A DNA stretch of 9,869 nucleotides from Planctomycetaceae bacterium. Lineage in GTDB: Bacteria; Planctomycetota; Planctomycetia; Pirellulales; Pirellulaceae. The position numbers and the translations under genes were made by a program. The stretch covers positions 1 to 9,869 of the forward strand of contig REEF01000664.1 of NCBI GenBank assembly GCA_007695205.1. Reading direction: 5' to 3'. Shown here piece by piece: positions 6,555 through 9,869 of the stretch. Numbering within the stretch: position 1 is the first letter of the stretch; every line of letters starts with the position of its first letter. The notes beneath the pieces were generated by a model. It saw only the letters and a list, made by a program, of their open reading frames with translations, was not told where the DNA came from and made no database searches.

Positions 6555-8039
6555 ATGCTGGCAACGAAGGATGCAAGAACGATGCTGGGGGTCGCCGCCA
6601 CCGCCTTGATCGGTCTGACCGCGGCACTGGCTCCCTCAACCGCAGTCGCCCAGGAAGGAGCGAATCGTCCCAATATCGTTTTCATCAACGTCGATGACCT
6701 CGGCTGGGGCGATACCGGGTTTATGGGAAGCACTTTTTACGAGACCCCCAATCTCGACCTGTTAGCAGCGGAGGGCATGATGTTTACGGACGCCTACGCG
6801 CCCGCCGCAAATTGTGCGCCAAGCCGGGCGGTCGTGTTCACCGGACAATATGGTCCTCGACATGGTGTGTTTACCGTCGGGAATTCGGATCGCGGACAAA
6901 ATCAGCTTCGCAAACTGATTCCGACACCCAACACCGAATACATTTCGGAGGAGAATACGACGTTTGTTACTCTCCTGAATGAAAACGGTTACGCCACCTG
7001 TCACGTCGGCAAATGGCATATCAGCACCGACCCGCTCAAACATGGGTTTGAGGTCAATATCGGCGGCTGGCAATCGGGGCATCCTAGGCAAGGCTATTTC
7101 AGTCCCTACGGAAATCCGGCTCTTTCAGACGGTCCCGAGGGTGAACACCTGACCTTCCGGTTGACCGACGAAGCCATCCATTACCTGAGGAATCGCGACG
7201 ACGGGCGGCCCTTCTTCCTATCGATGCAATACTACATTCCTCACACTCCGATCCAGGCCAAGGAGGAAGTGATTGCCAGGTATAAGGCGAAGAGCCCGAC
7301 AGCGACTCACTTCAACTCGACCTACGCCGCGATGATCGACCACATGGACTACAACATCGGCCGCCTGCTTGAGACGCTGGACGAGCTCGGGGTCAGGGAA
7401 AACACCCTTGTTCTGTTCACATCCGATAATGGCGGTATTCATAACATCTCCCGGATGTGGCCGCTGCGCGGAGAAAAGGGGAGCTACTACGAGGGCGGAA
7501 TTCGGGTGCCGATGATCGTTCGCTGGCCAGGCCAGGTCTCTCCTGGAACCCGTTCGTCAACACCGGTCCAGGGAGTCGATTTCTTTCCTACTTTCATGGA
7601 GGCGGCCAGGATCGAGGTTCCCGAGGAAAGACTGCTCGATGGCCTCAGCTTGATACCGCATCTAACGGAAGGGGAGGAGATCCCGGAGCGGGCGCTTTTC
7701 TGGCATTTTCCAGTCTATCTGCAGCCCTACGGAAGGGGTAACTTCGAAACCCGGGACCCGTTTTTCCGGACCCGTCCGGGAGCGGTCATGCGTTTGGGGA
7801 ACTGGAAGCTGCACGAATACTTCGAGGACGGAGGGCTCGAGTTGTATGACCTGGAACGCGACCTCGGCGAACGCCTGAATCTCGCGGAACTCCTTCCGGA
7901 AAAAACCGCGGAGCTCCATGCAAAAATGAAGGCATGGCGCGAGGAAACCGGCGCTCCTGTGCCGACTGAACCGAACCCCCAATACAATTCCGGCCGGGAA
8001 GCCGAACTCATGGAGGCGTTTTATCGTGAGACTCGCTGA
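6555..8039 (+). CDS. Secreted type I sulfatase (Cys-type, arylsulfatase family)
   Basis: This encodes 494 residues that should hydrolyse a sulfate ester, probably on a polysaccharide, outside the cytoplasm. Residues 1-33 are a signal peptide (hydrophobic LGVAATALIGLTAALAPSTA, cut after A-V-A-Q or A-V-A). Residues 38-49 read RPNIVFINVDDLGWGD, with metal-binding Asp47 and Asp48. The sulfatase signature is CAPSRAVVFTGQYGPRHG: Cys87 in C-x-P-S-R is the residue that formylglycine-generating enzyme converts to formylglycine. Lys153 and His155 (H-V-G-K-W-H), His230 (I-P-H-T-P) and Asp291-Asn292 (T-S-D-N-G-G) complete the expected active site. MWPLRGEKGSYYEGGIRVPM and VQGVDFFPTFMEAA are family features. 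The length is normal for the S1 family. To the eye its GC and codon use are lower than in the two large genes before it, so its history may differ. Substrate and subfamily cannot be told here. Confidence 0.93.
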   Translation: MLATKDARTMLGVAATALIGLTAALAPSTAVAQEGANRPNIVFINVDDLGWGDTGFMGSTFYETPNLDLLAAEGMMFTDAYAPAANCAPSRAVVFTGQYGPRHGVFTVGNSDRGQNQLRKLIPTPNTEYISEENTTFVTLLNENGYATCHVGKWHISTDPLKHGFEVNIGGWQSGHPRQGYFSPYGNPALSDGPEGEHLTFRLTDEAIHYLRNRDDGRPFFLSMQYYIPHTPIQAKEEVIARYKAKSPTATHFNSTYAAMIDHMDYNIGRLLETLDELGVRENTLVLFTSDNGGIHNISRMWPLRGEKGSYYEGGIRVPMIVRWPGQVSPGTRSSTPVQGVDFFPTFMEAARIEVPEERLLDGLSLIPHLTEGEEIPERALFWHFPVYLQPYGRGNFETRDPFFRTRPGAVMRLGNWKLHEYFEDGGLELYDLERDLGERLNLAELLPEKTAELHAKMKAWREETGAPVPTEPNPQYNSGREAELMEAFYRETR

Positions 8040-8346
8040 GCGAATCCTCGGGAGCGGGCGAGTCTATCTCCTGTGCTCTCCTAGCTTTCCCCTCCTTATC
8101 AAGCTGCTGTACATGCGTTCCAATCAACGTCCGGACGAAATCACGACCGACCGATCCGCCGTGGGCGCCCAGAAATGCCCACGTCCCGGTTCGCTTTCCA
8201 TGTGGGCCATGTTGATCAAGAGAGCCCCGTGAGATAGGCCCTTATCTCATGGGGCGGGTCTATGAGTCGATCCGTTAGCCTGCCCGCTCTGCTGGGCCAG
8301 GCGGACACCCTGATCGACAACTGCCAACTGCCCACTGACAGCCACC
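8040..8346. other. Gene-free stretch after the sulfatase
   Basis: No convincing gene. Short open frames exist: a GTG-started one at 8026-8232 overlapping the sulfatase end, and an ATG-started one at 8262-8399. Both lack recognisable motifs and a good ribosome binding site. Besides the strong hairpin at 8224-8255 there is GTGGGC (8161-8166) pairing with GCCCAC (8177-8182). The sulfatase has no clear T-rich terminator. Confidence 0.4.
8224..8255. repeat. 13-bp stem hairpin (GCCCCGTGAGATA)
   Basis: The arms at 8224-8236 and 8243-8255 pair over 13 bases, with one G-T pair that still pairs in RNA as G-U on the plus strand, around the six-base loop GGCCCT. There is no T-tract after it. It could be a bidirectional terminator-like structure for the sulfatase transcript, the end of a mobile element (transposase remnant just downstream), or a REP unit. 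Confidence 0.6.
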
Positions 8347-8538
8347 CAGATTCTACGACACGGCGGCCTCTGGGAGGGCCCGCTCCGGACGCTGGCTAGC
8401 GCCCGAGGGCCGCCCGGGCGCCCGTCGCAAGTCCCCGAACCGCCCTGCGACCTGGAATTGGTGCTCGACCCGGAGCTCGCAGCGGCCGAGGCGATCCCGT
8501 CAGGCACGCGTACGGGGTACGGAAGAGCGCCTGGTTGA
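8347..8538 (+). pseudogene. Probable transposase C-terminal tail (IS91/Y2-like)
   Basis: In the first frame this reads Q-I-L-R-H-G-G-L-W-E-G-P-L-R-T-L, then ASARGPPGRPSQVPEPPCD and LELVLDPELAAAEAI, ending at TGA 8536-8538. Tails of the form 'ILRHxGLW...ARGPP' followed by an acidic LVLDPE-type end are what I recall from the C-termini of IS91-like transposases in planctomycete and related genomes. Only about 60 residues remain; in this frame a stop at 8311-8313 lies just upstream and no catalytic region is present, so this is at most a relic. The call rests on a short, Pro-rich, low-complexity tail and is tentative. The nucleotidyltransferase remnant begins 36 bases later. Confidence 0.4.
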
Positions 8539-8562
8539 CACAGGACTACCGTCGAATCCATC

Positions 8563-8567
8563 GGAGG
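8563..8567 (+). promoter_or_regulatory. Preserved ribosome binding site before a broken gene
   Basis: GGAGG is followed by six bases and then ATG at 8574. The site is intact although the reading frame behind it stops at codon 6. Confidence 0.55.
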
Positions 8568-8573
8568 CAAGCG

Positions 8574-8998
8574 ATGAACATCAGACCATAGGAAGTGAAA
8601 GACGTTCTGGTGGCGGCGGGAGTCAAGAACTGGGTCTTGATGGGGTTGCACGGCTACGTGGGTTATTTGGCACAGCCGCGAGCCACCCAGGACGTCGATG
8701 TCCTGGTGCCCTACAGCCAGCGGAAACGTGCGTCCTGATCGATCCGGAGACGCAACACCGCATCCCGACACTCGAAGCCGCCGTCGTCTCGAAATACGCT
8801 GCCATGATCTCCCCGCACCGAGACCGGGAGAAACGGGAATACGACGCGGGCGATTTCCGTCGCATGGTCCGCGCCAATCATGATCGCATCCGCCGTGAGG
8901 AACTTTGCCGGTTGGCGGAAGAAGTCTGGGAGGGCGCTGGTGATGACATCGAGCGGTTGATGCGCATCGCGCTCAGCGACGACCCGCTGCCGCTGTGA
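8574..8998 (+). pseudogene. Nucleotidyltransferase-type gene, broken
   Basis: This looks like a short nucleotidyltransferase-fold protein of the kind often annotated as a toxin-antitoxin partner or hypothetical. From ATG 8574 the third frame reads M-N-I-R-P, then TAG at 8589-8591, then EVKDVLVAAGVKNWVLMGLH, GYVGYLAQPRATQDVDVLV and P-Y-S-Q-R-K-R-A. ATQDVDVLV carries the D-x-D metal-binding pair of this fold. Near 8720-8735 homology jumps to the second frame: CVLIDPETQHRIPTLEAAVV, SKYAAMISPHRDREKREYDA, DFRRMVRANHDRIRREEL, ending IALSDDPLPL and TGA 8996-8998. Intact relatives as I recall them have about 50-60 further residues between the two blocks. So there are three lesions: a nonsense codon at position 6, an internal deletion and a frame change. 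Translation from GTG 8595 could still make the N-terminal block only. Function in relatives is unproven. Confidence 0.65.
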
Positions 8999-9070
8999 TC
9001 TCGGGTACGCAATCGGCTTGGTGACCAATTCCAGACCCTCGTCGAATGCCGTTCGATGGACCGGTGATCT

Positions 9071-9541
9071 CTTGAGCAGCCATTCGTGGTCGATCGCATC
9101 GAAGAATCCACGAATGTCTGCGTCCAGCACCCAGTTCACTTTCTTGCTCGTCAGACCCACCCACAACGCATCCAGTGCATTGTGGCATCCGCGTCCGGGC
9201 CGAAACCCGTAGCTGAAGCCGAGGAAGTCCGCCTCGTACACGCATTCGAGCACCGTCTTGGTGGCCTGCTGGACGATCTTGTCCTCCACCGCCGCAAGGC
9301 CCAGGGGACGCTGTCGTCCGTCCGCTTTCGGGATCCAGGTTCGCTTCGACGGCTGAGCTCGATACGTGCCGTGTTGGATTTGGTCATGCAGATCAGCGAT
9401 CCGCGTTTCCAGATCTTTCGCGTAGTCTTGCCACGTCACCCCGTCGATACCGGGAGCCGCCTGACGTTTCAAGTCCAGGAAGCTCGACAGCAACAGCTCC
9501 GGCGTGATGTGGTGCAGCAGGGCTGTGAACCGTGAAAGGTT
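9071..9541 (-). pseudogene. ltrA: Group II intron reverse transcriptase/maturase, truncated
   Basis: The open frame (opening a few codons above 9541) reads R-F-T-A-L-L-H-H-I-T-P-E-L-L, then FLDLKRQAAPGIDGVTWQDY, RTWIPKADGRQRPLGLAAVE, DKIVQQATKTVLECVYEADF, LGFSYGFRPGRGCHNALDAL and VNWVLDADIRGFFDAIDHEW before L-L-K at 9071. These are the early blocks of the LtrA-type reverse transcriptase: the PGIDGVTW block, the IPK..G..RPLG block, the Y-G-F-R-P-G-R block and the first catalytic block with Asp in D-A-D-I-R-G-F-F. After residue Lys the frame stays open but no longer resembles the family, so the Y-A-D-D active site, thumb, maturase and any HNH domain are gone. Upstream, about 80 residues that normally stand between the pre-ORF segment and F-T-A-L-L-H-H seem deleted. 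It cannot encode an active enzyme. The gene symbol is that of the family. Confidence 0.8.
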
Positions 9542-9786
9542 CCACGCATGCGCAGGGTCTCAGACTCCGCCGCGTCGCCCGCTGACTCGCCAAAAAGCGT
9601 CAACGGGCGTGTGGCCTTCCCCATGTCAGGACAAGGTCGGCACGCGGGAGTGGTGATTTCGGAGGTCAATACCTGGCCTGCGTGTACCCCTGTCCCAGCA
9701 ACACCCGCGATGTTACCATCGCCAGCGCAGGACGCGGGGCCGAGACGGTTGGCTACACCTTTCTCGTATGGCTCTTTCATCCACAC
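9542..9786 (-). other. Group II intron pre-ORF segment
   Basis: Translated from GTG 9786 on the minus strand this gives MKEPYEKGVANRLGPASCAG, DGNIAGVAGTGVHAGQVL, CRPCPDMGKATRPLTLFGES and SETLRMRG. Near-identical peptides are often annotated just ahead of group II intron reverse transcriptases; they are probably structured intron RNA that happens to stay open rather than a real protein. After R-M-R-G-T-F-H-G-S-Q the sequence joins the reverse transcriptase in a different frame at about 9541, which marks the deletion joint. Confidence 0.55.
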
Positions 9787-9869
9787 CTCTCAGCCGGTTT
9801 TGACCGGCGCTTTCCCTGACCCCTTTGAGTTTCCTGTCTGCGGATCGTTATGCCCGCCACGGTCGATCG

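Larger units (their letters stand above)
9071..9869 (-). mobile_element. Group II intron fragment (5' part)
   Basis: Read on the minus strand from the right edge, this holds intron 5' sequence, the pre-ORF segment and the start of the reverse transcriptase, then stops abruptly at about 9071. No domain V/VI hairpin, maturase or endonuclease region follows, so the 3' part of the intron is lost. Its true 5' end (consensus GTGYG) may lie beyond the window. A small hairpin GCCGGT-TTTG-ACCGGC (9793-9808) lies in the intron leader. The fragment is oriented against the broken nucleotidyltransferase gene, only about 70 bases away, and is clearly immobile. Confidence 0.68.

Noticed and set aside
8026..8232. 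GTG-started 68-codon frame overlapping the sulfatase end
   Set aside because: No motif, no clear ribosome binding site, and composition like non-coding sequence. Overlap alone is not enough.
8262..8399. ATG-started 45-codon frame beginning M-S-R-S-V-S-L-P-A-L-L
   Set aside because: It overlaps the better-supported transposase-tail frame, lacks a ribosome binding site and matches no family I know. It could be a stump of a partner gene of the nucleotidyltransferase, but nothing shows it.
9071..9541. Retron or defence-type reverse transcriptase
   Set aside because: The sequence blocks and the pre-ORF segment are those of LtrA-type group II intron enzymes, and the gene is truncated, so a defence role is not supported.

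Overview
The window looks like chromosomal DNA of a planctomycete or a close PVC-group relative. I infer this from the gene families, not from any marker gene: a Gfo/Idh/MocA-type oxidoreductase fragment, an exported FAD-dependent oxidoreductase of the planctomycete carbohydrate type, a very large exported protein joining a methyltransferase-like domain to PQQ-type beta-propellers, and a type I sulfatase. High GC, GTG starts and short palindromic repeats between genes fit the same picture.

Layout. 1-338 is the decayed 3' part of a Gfo/Idh/MocA oxidoreductase gene, with an internal deletion and a frame change. It ends at a small element (339-732) with 29-bp inverted ends that holds the C-terminal remnant of a REP-associated (RAYT-like) transposase. 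On the minus strand, 2668-860 encodes an intact Tat-type secreted FAD-dependent oxidoreductase. Positions 2729-2941, between this gene and the divergent gene to its right, hold three unrelated palindromes side by side, one of them a perfect 26-bp inverted repeat. On the plus strand, 3245-6424 (GTG start with a strong Shine-Dalgarno) encodes the 1059-residue methyltransferase-like/beta-propeller protein, and 6555-8039 encodes a secreted Cys-type sulfatase.

From 8040 to the right end nothing intact remains. There is a strong hairpin (8224-8255), a probable transposase C-terminal tail (8347-8538), a nucleotidyltransferase-type gene with a nonsense codon, an internal deletion and a frame change (8574-8998), and, facing it, a group II intron fragment on the minus strand (9869-9071). 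The intron's reverse transcriptase has lost part of its N-terminus and everything after the first catalytic Asp motif.

How the genes may work together: the three intact proteins are all predicted to be exported, and they belong to families that planctomycetes carry in large paralogous sets around breakdown or modification of (often sulfated) polysaccharides. A shared role in envelope or extracellular glycan processing is an inference; no substrate can be read from the sequence. The two ends are relic-rich, so the intact block sits between two stretches of decayed mobile DNA. I see no CRISPR array, tRNA, rRNA or integrase, and no complete defence system. The most unusual thing here is the exported protein with a SAM-methyltransferase-like fold at its N-terminus.
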